Source: Malaya genurostris
Lineage: Eukaryota; Arthropoda; Insecta; Diptera; Culicidae
Length of the DNA stretch: 64,000 bases
Reading direction: 5' to 3'
NCBI RefSeq assembly: GCF_030247185.1
Contig: NC_080571.1
Coordinates: 64,704,172-64,768,171, forward strand
In this document: positions 32,041-41,909 of the stretch, one piece after another
Position numbering within the stretch: the stretch's first letter is position 1
Layout of the letters: every line of letters begins with the position of its first letter
Position numbers and translations under genes: made by a program
The notes under the pieces: model-generated
The model's database searches: none
What the model was told of the DNA's origin: nothing
The model's input: only the letters and a program-made list of their open reading frames with translations

Positions 32041-33384
32041 TTAAATATTTTCCGCAAAAAAATCCCTCCAGTTAGGAATGAAACCGTCTAACCAAGTTCT
32101 TCCAAAAAGCGGATAGAAATTGTTTTTGCAGTTTATAATCAACAATTTCAGATTCGCTTTTACATTCCTAAACTCCACTTTGACTACCACCTCCCCTATT
32201 AATTGCAATTCAGTCCCATTCACTACAATAAGTTTTGTCGAAGACTTACTCAAAGTTTTTGTAAAATGCGAAAAATATTGAGCTTTGCTTATCACTGATA
32301 CAGAAGCTCCGCAATCTACCTCCATTTGAATCTCTTTCCCGTCAATTTTAACATTAATTAAACAAGGGCTATTAATTTTATTTATAGAGGAAACATGCAT
32401 ACAACACAATTCACCTGAATCAGAATCGCCGTCGTCATCAGAATCTTTAGTATTCAGACGATTAAGAAGATCAGACACACTGTCCTTGCTGCTACCAGGA
32501 ACATCCACCAGATTGACCTCACGCTGTTTTTGAATCCGTCGTTTGTAACATTTCCTTGCTACATGTCCTTGTATTCCACAAAAATTGCAAACACGTCGAT
32601 CCAACACTGGTTGTCTCCTAAAATCATTCCTCCACTCGGCAGGCTTCTGTCCCTTATAATCTCTAGCGTTCTCAAATTGCACTTTTTTGAATCGTCGATC
32701 GGTCAAATTCTTATAACCGAGCCTGTCTTTCACTGGGATACGTGTTTTATCTTCAAATTTACCACTGTTATTTTTATAAACATCAGCAAGATTTTGTAAA
32801 ATTTTCCCTCTGCCCATAGCAGGAACAAATTTCAAAGCGAAAGCTTCGTCTTCTTTCTCAGTTATAGGTTTGGAGTTCGCACTTGCCATCTCCCAGGTTT
32901 CCAAATTTTTTTCTGCCGTAGCAAGATTCAATTTATTTTCGCTCAACAACTTTTTTTTCAACTCAATATCTTTTACCCCGGCAACCATCCTATCCAGAAT
33001 GGCCTGGTCTTTATAATCACCATAATTACAAAATTCGGCTTGTAACCTTAAAGATAAAGCAAAATCTTGTAAGGTTTCGTCGGGTTGTTGGACACGAGTA
33101 TTAAAACGAAGTCGTTGGATTAAATCCGATTCGGTTCTATCCAAACGAGCTTTCAGTTTGCTAATTAGCTCTTCATAGGGAACATTTTCAAAATTGCCAG
33201 TCGGAAAAAGTAATTTTAATTGAGAAAATATTACTGGACCACCCATAGTTATGAAGTAGGCCCGTTTGTCGTTATCATCTTCAATTTTATTCACGATGAA
33301 AAAATATTTCAATCGTGTAGCCCAATCTCCGAAGGACGTGCCGTTCCGGAATGGTTCAATCGTGGCTGCAATTGTGGGCGCCAT
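32041..33384 (-). CDS. Gypsy gag with C-terminal protease
   Basis: 447 residues from the ATG at 33384 to a TAA at 32041-32043. The N-terminal half is a capsid-like region (GTSFGDWATRLKYFF). One CCHC zinc knuckle (CNFCGIQGHVARKC) follows near residue 265, then an acidic stretch and a retroviral-type aspartic protease around residue 355. In the protease the usual D-T/S-G motif reads VDCGAS, keeping the Asp but with Cys in the second position. The end of the protease fold (LFGRTWLDG) lies just before the stop. Gag packages the RNA and the protease cuts the polyprotein; both are family knowledge. The gag and pol frames are the same. Confidence 0.88.
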   Translation of the reverse strand: MAPTIAATIEPFRNGTSFGDWATRLKYFFIVNKIEDDNDKRAYFITMGGPVIFSQLKLLFPTGNFENVPYEELISKLKARLDRTESDLIQRLRFNTRVQQPDETLQDFALSLRLQAEFCNYGDYKDQAILDRMVAGVKDIELKKKLLSENKLNLATAEKNLETWEMASANSKPITEKEDEAFALKFVPAMGRGKILQNLADVYKNNSGKFEDKTRIPVKDRLGYKNLTDRRFKKVQFENARDYKGQKPAEWRNDFRRQPVLDRRVCNFCGIQGHVARKCYKRRIQKQREVNLVDVPGSSKDSVSDLLNRLNTKDSDDDGDSDSGELCCMHVSSINKINSPCLINVKIDGKEIQMEVDCGASVSVISKAQYFSHFTKTLSKSSTKLIVVNGTELQLIGEVVVKVEFRNVKANLKLLIINCKNNFYPLFGRTWLDGFIPNWRDFFAENI

Positions 33385-34035
33385 TTGAATATTAAAACTA
33401 TTCCAAATTTCACTCTGAGGATCCTAACAAACGTTAGGGATATTCGCCAATTATTTATAAAATACAAAAAAAAGTATAAAATTGCACTCACCGCAATAAT
33501 TAACGCTTACGTGTAATCGATCCTATGGATTTCCCGTCAAATTAAACGAAATTATCGCTGCGTCTTCGTCCAACAAATTAGCCGGAAACGTCCAGATAGA
33601 AACTCCTTATGAGACAGCGACCTAATAAAAGATCAAAAATAATATAAGAATTTTGCCTCACATAGATTTATCTCACTATAAAACCAAAGCAAAACGAATA
33701 ATGAATAACACGAAATAAAGTTTAATTTAATTTTTCTTTAAAATATCGTCGAAGAAAATCTGGCACCACTGCTGCAATTTATCCTCACCTGAGAAAAAAA
33801 ATGGACGCTATGCTAAAAAACAAAATGGCTTTTTATAAATTGCTTGGCGTCGGTATGAAAATTTAACACAATTTCTTTCGCTCTACTTCCCGTTAACTTA
33901 CAGTTTTATCAATCCAGATGGTTTCTTAATTTTTAAAGATTTCCTTACTGCCTCAGATAAAAGTCCGAACCGTGAAATCCTTTTCCTTCGGGTGCAATCT
34001 GCCGGGATCAAATAGCGGCCACCTTGTCGTCGCCG

Positions 34036-34053
34036 TCGTTTTCCTCGTCGCCA
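34036..34053 (-). promoter_or_regulatory. putative primer-binding site
   Basis: On the element strand TGGCGACGAGGAAAAC follows the 5' LTR after five bases (TTAAC). TGG at the start fits pairing with the CCA end of a tRNA; which tRNA cannot be told. Confidence 0.5.
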
Positions 34054-34058
34054 GTTAA

Positions 34059-34240
34059 TGTATCCACTACTGTGCCAAATAGAACCGAGGAAGTAACCTC
34101 ATAGACTCCAGAACTATCCGAAACAGGTCCACTCCGAAATATATCCAAGAACTAATCAAACTTTGACGAAATAGAGCGGAAGGGTATTCTTCTTAATAAT
34201 AAACACTAGATTTGAATCGTTCACAGTCAGTCAGCTGTCA
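34059..34240 (-). repeat. 5' LTR of the Gypsy element
   Basis: Partner of 28704-28881. It has an extra CAGT unit near its outer end. Confidence 0.85.
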
Positions 34241-34367
34241 GCTGGTTCCACCTGGTTGAATCTGTGTTCTGAGAACTAAAATAGATGCATATTCTTTCAT
34301 TTCTCACCCAATGTGCTAAGGAGCTCTTGTAAGATTTCCAAATCCTCTCGGGGGTTGGAGGTTTTAC

Positions 34368-35086
34368 CACAGACTAACAGACATGACAGTATGAGTGAAT
34401 TCTTATAAAATTAATTTTTCGTGATGCACTAGTTCCACCTATAGTGTACTGCGCGAACTATTTACCATCTGTACACCCCTTGTGTCATGTAAAAGTTTTT
34501 TTACTAGTTGGTTTCCCCTCGTTTGTCAACACCGATCAGCTGCTTGCAGTGATGCCTGATTTCATCAAAATATTTGAAAATGAATCGTCACAATAAATTA
34601 TTGGATTACGTTGATAATATATTTAACTTTTTCGCGATGTTGGAAGGTAACCATTTATTTGACTCAACGTTGTTCGTCTAGACTATTTTTTATTGTGTTG
34701 GTAGTTTTCATCCGAAATTAAGTGGTGGCAGACCAGAAGCAAGTAAATATTGTAACGAAACGGGTTCGATTTTGTATTGCGTTGTAGGATGAAAAGTAGG
34801 CACAATTATGTATATAGTTTTGGCAATATGTATTAAATCTGTATCCTGCATGAATTTCGCATGGAAGTATACAAATCAATACATTACAGGTAATTCTGTA
34901 TGAATGGCAACTCTGTTGGTAAATGAAAAAAATAAACACATTCTAGATGACAGACAGGATATTTTTGATAGGGTAACGTGGCGCCATCATGACATATGTG
35001 AGTACTGTCCCAAATAAAGGAATATTCGAAATGACCGTTAAAATGATTGAAGAATCTAATTTGAGTGTCCTGTCTGTTAGTCTGTG
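34368..35086. mobile_element. 719-bp MITE with 7-bp duplications (copy 1)
   Basis: Ends CACAGACTAACAGACA and the exact inverse, flanked by GTTTTAC (34361-34367 and 35087-35093). The copy at 41970-42688 is the same length and highly similar. MITE families with 7-bp duplications are known in mosquitoes; the identity with one of those is inference. No transposase. Confidence 0.85.
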
Positions 35087-36218
35087 GTTTTACTATATGT
35101 GCATTTGACACCTGCAGATAGTTCAGCATTTGTTTCTTTTCGTTTTATGCTGTTTTTCTACCACTTCACAATTCCTTTCGCCGCTTGTTTTTTACTTCCC
35201 TTCTTATCAGAAAAATTATGAGAAGACATGGCAAGGTACAAATTTCCAAATATCCAGGTAACCGTGCCACTTGAGCCAATTTGCTCTGATTCCGACTCCG
35301 ATATTACGGGATGATGAGCGTTAAAAATTGGATGATGCAAAAAACTTTTGTAATTCACTCAGTGGAGTAATGATGTGTTTCTCATATTCTCATGGGTCAA
35401 GGTCAATGTAGCAAATATTATTCGTGTAACTAATTCATTCATCGATCTTCGCCGCGAATATGCTTCTATTACTTACGAGACGGGCGATCAACGTTGAACT
35501 ATTCACTGCACGAAAGAGAGAACGGTGAAAATAAATAAGCAATAATCGTAGAGAAACCGAATATACTAATACATTCTTCGCTGCTGGTATACATCGTGCA
35601 TGTTCGTTTTATAAATTCGTTTGTCATTCGTTAATTTACTTTACTCTTCGAATTGGTTCGAATAGCGTCACTGCGATGATCGTTGGTTTCCATTCTTCGC
35701 GAAGCATTCTTCATCTAATAAATTCATAGCTCGTTAGGTAGCAGCAATTGGAGAGTGCTGAGATATGGTTCATCACATACACATAAGACTATGGTAATAA
35801 TTCAGGGGAAACGTCTTAATTTGCTTGTTTCAAAGACAGCACGAACGATCATCGCGAATTAGGTTTTGACGATGATCGCTGTATGAATATTCGTTCCATA
35901 TTCGCGTTAAGTCATTCGAGGGTATGTTCAATGCGAATAACAACTGCAAGGAATAGATCTATTATCAATAGAACGATTATCGAACAAAAGCGAAGGGAAG
36001 CGAACGATGATCATTGGCGTTCGTTGCATTTTTGATATTCGAGCAACATTGGTCAAGGTCATTGCGCCGAACCGTACAATTGTCTTAATACCAATTCCAA
36101 TTTAAAATAAAAGCGAATGAAAGGTGATAGTATTTACGCCCGTTTTGTAACTGAAAAAACATCTAATGCGGGCGGTCACGTCGTTTTTGTTCGTAAGAGG
36201 CCGCCACTTCCGACAGCA
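35087..36218. other. no clear gene; partly palindromic GATCATCG-rich stretch
   Basis: Bases 35390-36065 are bounded by GGTCAAGGTCAATGTAGC and an inverse-like TTGGTCAAGGTCATTG region. Inside, GATCATCG and CGATGATC words recur (about 35695, 35850, 35866, 36005). This could be an old foldback element. A short minus-strand frame near 35158-35240 (MSSHNFSDKKG...) has no recognised relative. Confidence 0.4.
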
Positions 36219-37198
36219 CACGGAACGACCGAAATCAGCATTTTCGCGAAAAATTTAGTTGATTTGCTGATTTTAGTTAGTTATTTTTTGAGACAACTAA
36301 AAAAATCTTACTTTTGCTGATTTAGATTTTTTATTCTCATTCCCTTAATAATAATAAAATATTTGTTGAAATGACTATTTTTTTTAGTTGAATTCACAAA
36401 TTAAACGTACTGTCATTTCTTAGCTAAGGCACACTTCATATCCAGTCAACTAATTTTTTAGTTGAATTAAAGAAATATAATGTTGTTTTCAACCAATATG
36501 AATGGTTGAATTGGCTTCTGCAATCTGCAGCTATATGGCGCCCTGTCACCGAAACGGTAACACCTTAATGACTACTAGCCACTAGATGGCACACTACTGC
36601 CGAAAAAAATTCAGACGCGGTTGTCTTTTCTATATTGGCAGGTATAAATACGATGTTGTGTTGGAGAAAAAGACATAAACGAAACGTAAACATCTTTTTG
36701 AATTTTTTTTCTTCTAAATCACTGTTTCTTCATTCTCACTGAAAACTTTGAGCACTCGGAAAACAAAAACCGAATACAAATAGTACACCGGACGGCGCAG
36801 CTCGGAAGGTTTGAAGATACAAAAAAACTTCATCTCAATTAGAGTGAAACATTCGAAATTCACTTCACTGTTCCGCGTAAAAACATTATTACGCACAATC
36901 GCTTCAAGTGCGCACAAATTCTGAATAAATACGATTTCCACTAACAGTTTACGACATTTTTACAAACATTTACAAATTAGTTGTCAATGAGAATTTCGTG
37001 TTGGATTGAAATATTGCTGGTTTGAGTCCAGGATATTCACCAACTAAACACATTCTCTAAAACTAAGAGTTTTTTCAGCAAAGTAAATTCTCAATTTTAA
37101 CTAATTTGATAGTTATTTTGGAAATTTTGTTGTTAAAATCAACTAATTCAAAAGCAGTAATACGAATTAGGCGCAGAGCTAATTTCGGTCGTTCCGTG
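36219..37198. mobile_element. DNA element with CACGGAACGACCGAAAT ends
   Basis: About 980 bp. The left end CACGGAACGACCGAAATCAGC and its near-exact inverse at the right end form terminal inverted repeats. Just inside are repeated TTTAGTTGATT and CAACTAATT words on both arms. No duplication is clear and no transposase is seen. Confidence 0.7.
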
Positions 37199-37669
37199 CA
37201 GGTCATCTGCCAATTCAGCTGACGTCACCTACTTATGTGACTACGCCACATTAATTATCTAGGAGACAACAAAAAATTTTTGATGAGTAGCTAAAATTTG
37301 TAGTTTTCTTTTTTAAATGGATGTGATTATTATCGAATTTATCACTTTTTCGGCAAAATCATTGTCGGCGAAGACTCTTTCGACGAAATGATTCATTCGA
37401 TGAAACGATTTTCGGTAAAATAACCCACTCGCATTCTCATATATACAACGAAATTGTTTTCTTGTGTGTACTCATGAGGCAGGTATGGGTTTCTAGTATA
37501 CATTTTTTTAAACTCTTCGCAATGTTGCTGTCCGTTCGTTTTTTTAACATAAATATCAGTAATTTTATTGGTAATGTGGAATATCAGGAACAGAGTATAA
37601 GTAAGTATTGAGTCCTCATTACTTTTATAACCAATTTAATCACTGACTGCACTTTTAAAGTTTTTACTT
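37199..37669. other. no gene recognised
   Basis: AT-rich sequence without coding or repeat features that I can name. Confidence 0.5.
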
Positions 37670-37692
37670 TAGAATAAATTTCGTTTAAGATA

Positions 37693-38956
37693 AGGGGCTG
37701 GGGTCCACTAGGAGATTGATAGTACCTATTAGCTCTCTCCGGACTGTACCAGCCTAGATGCCGTGTGGAATCCGGCGGAAAAAAAATGAACCAAGAATAG
37801 ATCCACTGGGTTCCTGCTTCCATGTCGTAAAAGGCGACAATTGCAGGAGTTTCTTTTTCCTTTCAGTTATCAGATATTTTCAATGTTTTACTTCTGATTA
37901 CTCTATTTTACTAAATCATCTCTTTATTCAACCTATCAATTTCCGTCTAGCTTCGGAGAAAAGTTTTATTAGGAATGATTTCTTCTTCCATGTTATTGAT
38001 TGTCTTTCAGGATTATAAAATGAATGATAAAAATCAACCATTGCGCAAATCCGTTTATATTACAAAGTTGATAACAGCGATAACATATATCGGTATATTG
38101 AATACATAGTAAAAACACTTGATATTAATATTTCAAACAGTAAATTAATATTTTTCTCGGTAGCCGGCTACCCAGATCAACTAATATAACCAATTAATAA
38201 TTTCAATAAATAATTAAAATAATAAAGCGGAAATAATAAAGAATCAAGACGCGCGTGAAATCTGTTGACCTTTGTTTGGTGATTTAAAATGATTTTATAA
38301 TAACTGTTTAGAATATTTCAATGCAATGAATCAACTTTTTTGTCTAAATCTTATTCGCTCGTTTATTTTGTATCACGTAGTTTCATTTATAAAAACGTGC
38401 TTAATCCACCTAGCAGTGAGATGATACCTTTTTTTTTATCAATCCGCATGTGTTTTTTTGCATGATTAAAAAAAACGCGAAAGGTAGATGCATAAACGAG
38501 TGACTGCATACTCGACAGCCGGCTGTCCGGAGTTTTGTCAATTTCGGAGATTGACTGTTTCGTGCATTATATTGCCAGCACAAAGTAACACATAAAACGA
38601 TAATACTTAAAAACATTCTTGGTAGCCGGCTACCCAGAGCAATAAACACATGATAACATTATTAAAACATTTACTAACAAAGTATCCTCTCCTGTGATGC
38701 ATGTGGGAATGCAGAGGATTCCTCGGTTCTTAGTAGCAACATGCATCGAACTAACAATCCTTTCCCTCCCAAGTAGATCTGCATTCGGACGTGGCCGGCG
38801 TCGGTATTGATCAGCATGCATGGTTCAATACAGTTTGCACAGTGTGAAACAATGTGTTATTCCCAAACATGTTACTTCAAAAAATCATTTTGCAATCTCA
38901 ATTGGTCCAGATCAATAACGGAGTAGCAACACACGGGCGGTCTCTAATGCTAATGC
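37693..38956 (+). mobile_element. retroelement-like insertion with 23-bp flanking repeats
   Basis: A perfect 23-bp direct repeat flanks this segment (37670-37692 and 38957-38979). The insert starts AGGGGCTGGGG and ends in a short repeat (TAATGCTAATGC), as some non-LTR elements do. It has no RT; the first 180 bp (with CATGTCGTAAAAGGCGACAA) look like a conserved 5' region. It is probably an internally deleted or non-autonomous retroelement. Two copies of the palindrome GGTAGCCGGCTACC (about 38159 and 38621) lie inside. Confidence 0.6.
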
Positions 38957-39124
38957 TAGAATAAATTTCGTTTAAGATAGTGTAGGATCAGTTTTCGATG
39001 AATTGAAGATTTGGATATTAAGAACATATAGGATCAGATACACATAAATTAGTTTTTTTTTCTTTTAATATTTATATTTAGGATTACCAGTGACACTTTT
39101 TTATGAGACGAAACAAAATCTATT

Positions 39125-39779
39125 CTATAAATATTCCTCAACATACAGCTGAATGCCCACACTTGCCGTATGCGAAACTGGCAGCAGTTGTGTGTTTGTT
39201 TTTTGTTCATATTTTTGGCGTGTTTCCCGAACGAATGAATGGTCCCGCAATTTCGCTGTATTTTCCAGTCGAACAAAGGCTGCTTCAGTAGTATGAAGTA
39301 ATACTTTGAAAGTTGTATCTGAAGGTAACTTTCGAAGTATTTTCAACTGGCCATCTAAACTAAGGAGTGATTTACGAATTTGCTCTTCAAGCTCCATTAA
39401 ATGCTCGTCCGTTTCCAGAGCAAACTCACACTCTTCCAGCTCAAAAGTATAACTTTCTAGGTGACATGTTTCATTCTTATATACAAGAATTTCTACTTTG
39501 CTAAGTTTTCGTTGACGTTTTAAATCCCTTGCGGCTTGTAGAGTTTTCTCCAAGTATTCGTTCAGTGGCTTGAGGATTGAAATATGCACCGGTATGTTGT
39601 AAGCCTTCCTTTCTCGGAATATCTCAGATGGGTAAATTTTACGCGCGAACAGAATTGTGTTGATATAGATTTCTATCAGCTCGATGATTATATCGGTTTC
39701 TAAAAAAGTAGATATATTTTTTTAAATGTCTTGCAACAGTCGTTCACTTACCCAAGTCAATTTCCTTATTGGATGTCAT
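39125..39779 (-). CDS. MAD2L2/Rev7-like HORMA-domain protein, two exons
   Basis: Exon 1 is 39752-39779 (28 nt, MTSNKEIDL) and exon 2 is 39125-39699; the 52-bp intron has GTAAGT and a TTTTTTAG acceptor and splits a Glu codon. The product is 200 residues, close to the 211 of human MAD2L2. The HORMA fold is recognised from ARKIYPSEIFRERKAYNIPV, LNEYLEKTL, TFKVLLHTTEAA and the C-terminal IQLYVEEYL, each with a counterpart in MAD2L2. Rev7 wraps its C-terminal seat-belt around peptides of REV3 (DNA polymerase zeta, translesion synthesis) and other partners, and also acts in chromosome-end and break repair in some animals. The ATG is the first after an in-frame break. No neighbouring partner gene is present; the gene sits alone among repeats. 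Confidence 0.9.
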
Positions 39780-40289
39780 GATTACTTTTCAAACATGTAA
39801 CTAGAACTTGAAGATTTTGTATACAAACTGTTTTAAAAACATTCCTTTTGGCATGCAGCAGTTTGCTGCATAGGCTAGTTTTCATTCAAAACTGTTATAA
39901 CGATATTGAAGCAGGGTTGCGTCGTTATTCTGTCCGGTCATAAAACGAAAATAAAAATGGTAACATCCTCAACGTGATTTTTAATCAATGTGGAAGAAAT
40001 TTAGGCGTATTTGTACATCTAGCACAACTATTTTTCACATTATGATCATTTATGTAATTTATTATTATATTACATATTTTGGATGAATATTTATATTTCT
40101 TCGTGTAATATATGACCGCTCTCGGCAAGAATCTGTTACCATATAAATTTTAATCGAAATTGCTGCGAGGTGATTTGCAGAATAAGTGCACGAAATCTGC
40201 GAATGTGGAATCACACCAGTAAAAAGAAGTCACAATAGTGATTCAACTTGAAAATTAGAAAACATAAAGCACATTAGACTTATAGGAAA
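39780..40289. other. 5' flank of the Rev7-like gene, no other gene
   Basis: AT-rich, no coding region. The upstream 150 bp are likely 5' UTR and promoter of the minus-strand gene. Confidence 0.4.
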
Positions 40290-41045
40290 GATATAAGTGT
40301 TATCAATCTTGAAAACTAATATGACATTCGCAATGACCTGAAAATTGCACACGAAGAATATAACCCTAAATTTGAAAGTGAAATCAAGAAGCTTACACAA
40401 AATTTCTTTAGCTATGTTAAAACAAAACTGAAGAGTAAAAACCTTCCTTCCCAAATGAACCCATACGGAACCATTTAAAATATTGGCACTGAAATCTGCA
40501 ATATGCCGAGACAGACCGTGAAAGTGGCCACTTTTCCTTCGTACCGGAAGGAAGAATGGGAATATTTCCATAAACAAGAAATAGGCTTTTTAAAAGGTCG
40601 ATCTACTTCAACAAATCTCTTGAAATTCATTACGTAAACTTTGGAAGTTATGGTCAATGGAAACTATGTAGAAAATCTATATATTGGTTTCAGAAAAGCT
40701 AAATTGACATATCTATTACTATTAAAATTAAAAAAATATGCCACTAATCGAAACCTTTTGGAATGGCTAGAATTATATCTTACAAAACATAAACACATTG
40801 TACGCTATCAAAACACATACTCCAAAACAACAAATGTTGCTTCGGATGTTCCCCAAGGTTAACATTTAAGCTATTTTAGGACATTTATTCTTAGGTTAAA
40901 AGAACTTGTATATGCTGACGACATGAAGCTCTATATAGAAATAAGAAATGGTGAACATGTTGAAGTATTCCAACATTAAATTAAGGTATTCAATATCTGG
41001 TGCACCGAAAACTTACTCCAACTAAACATTGGAGACGTAACAAAA
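40290..41045 (+). pseudogene. decayed non-LTR reverse transcriptase
   Basis: Broken frames together show a reverse transcriptase of the Jockey/I type: FLKGRSTSTNLLKF (fingers), LLKLKKYATNRNLLEWLELY with LTKHKHIVRYQNTYSKTTN, SDVPQG at about 40845-40862, and VYADDMKLY (catalytic YADD) at about 40910-40930. Stops and frameshifts split it and the segment between PQG and the catalytic motif is shortened. Both ends of the element are lost. Confidence 0.8.
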
Positions 41046-41909
41046 GAAAATTTGATTTAATATAGCAAAAATTGTTGCTTGAAACTTGCCTGAAATATTT
41101 GATTATTCTCAGTGGATTTGTTTGTTTCAATAAATATTTTGATAAAATTAAAGCATGTTTTATTTAATTTAATAGAAAATTTGATTTACAAAATCAGTAT
41201 AAAATGAACTAACATTAGATAAAGATTATTTTAATTGTGCTTAGAATTTATAAATTTACCGTATGGAGTACAAAAATCGTTATAAAAACCGATATTGTGG
41301 TTTTCAGCAAAGCATAGAATGCGACGCAATCGCCACAGAATAGCAAAACAATGAGCGTCAGAATCGCAGGTGCCAGGTTGCAGATTTGCATGGAAATTTG
41401 CCGATTTCTTTTGTAAGCAGATTTTGATATTTCGTAGGCTTTTGACAAGTTTTTGAAACTTTTATTTACAATCTTCCAATTTACAGATTTTTAAAATTGC
41501 ATTGGGCTTCTTTTTTGTTTTTTGTCGTCATACTTATAGAACTTAACACTGCATTGGAGGTTTTCTTGTACGTAGACGTGAAAATATTACCTGGCATTCC
41601 TGCCAGGAGTAGGACAGTTGTTTTAACCCCTTAATTGTCTGTTGTACTGAAATTTACAGCATTTTTATATCAAGCATTAGAGCAAATAGAAAAATGAATC
41701 ATCTAGTGGATTAAAGGCAATTACAGATATAAAAGGTTATATTCTCTAGCGACAAGAATTATTAACAGCGGCCCTCATACGATCATTAAAAGTGTCAATA
41801 CTAAAATGTAATGTCATTTTTTATTAACGTGTAAGCATCATTGCATAATTATTCTGGTTATAAAAACATTGACATTTAACGATCAATTTAAAAAAAAAAA
41901 ACCTGTTTT
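41046..41909. other. no gene; old MITE end
   Basis: Bases 41769-41840 begin AGCGGCCCTCATACGATCATTAAAAG, one end of the 14704-15954 family, without a matching right end. The rest is unassigned. Confidence 0.5.

Larger units (their letters stand above)
28704..34240 (-). mobile_element. Ty3/Gypsy LTR retrotransposon, mag-like
   Basis: LTRs of about 180 bp lie at 28704-28881 and 34059-34240, with TG...CA ends. They differ by small indels (AACAAC versus AATAATAAAC and one extra CAGT unit). Between them on the minus strand are a 650-bp leader, gag and pol with protease, RT, RNase H and integrase in that order. There is no env. The mag assignment is inference from the gag-protease layout and the single frame. 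I find no target duplication next to the LTRs and no clear polypurine tract before the 3' LTR. Confidence 0.85.

Noticed and set aside
28704..34240. Possible endogenous retrovirus with env
   Set aside because: After integrase only about 220 bp remain before the 3' LTR and there is no third ORF; it is an LTR retrotransposon.
36117..36320. 67-codon frame as a host exon
   Set aside because: It crosses the terminal repeat of the 36219-37198 element and has no splice or domain support.
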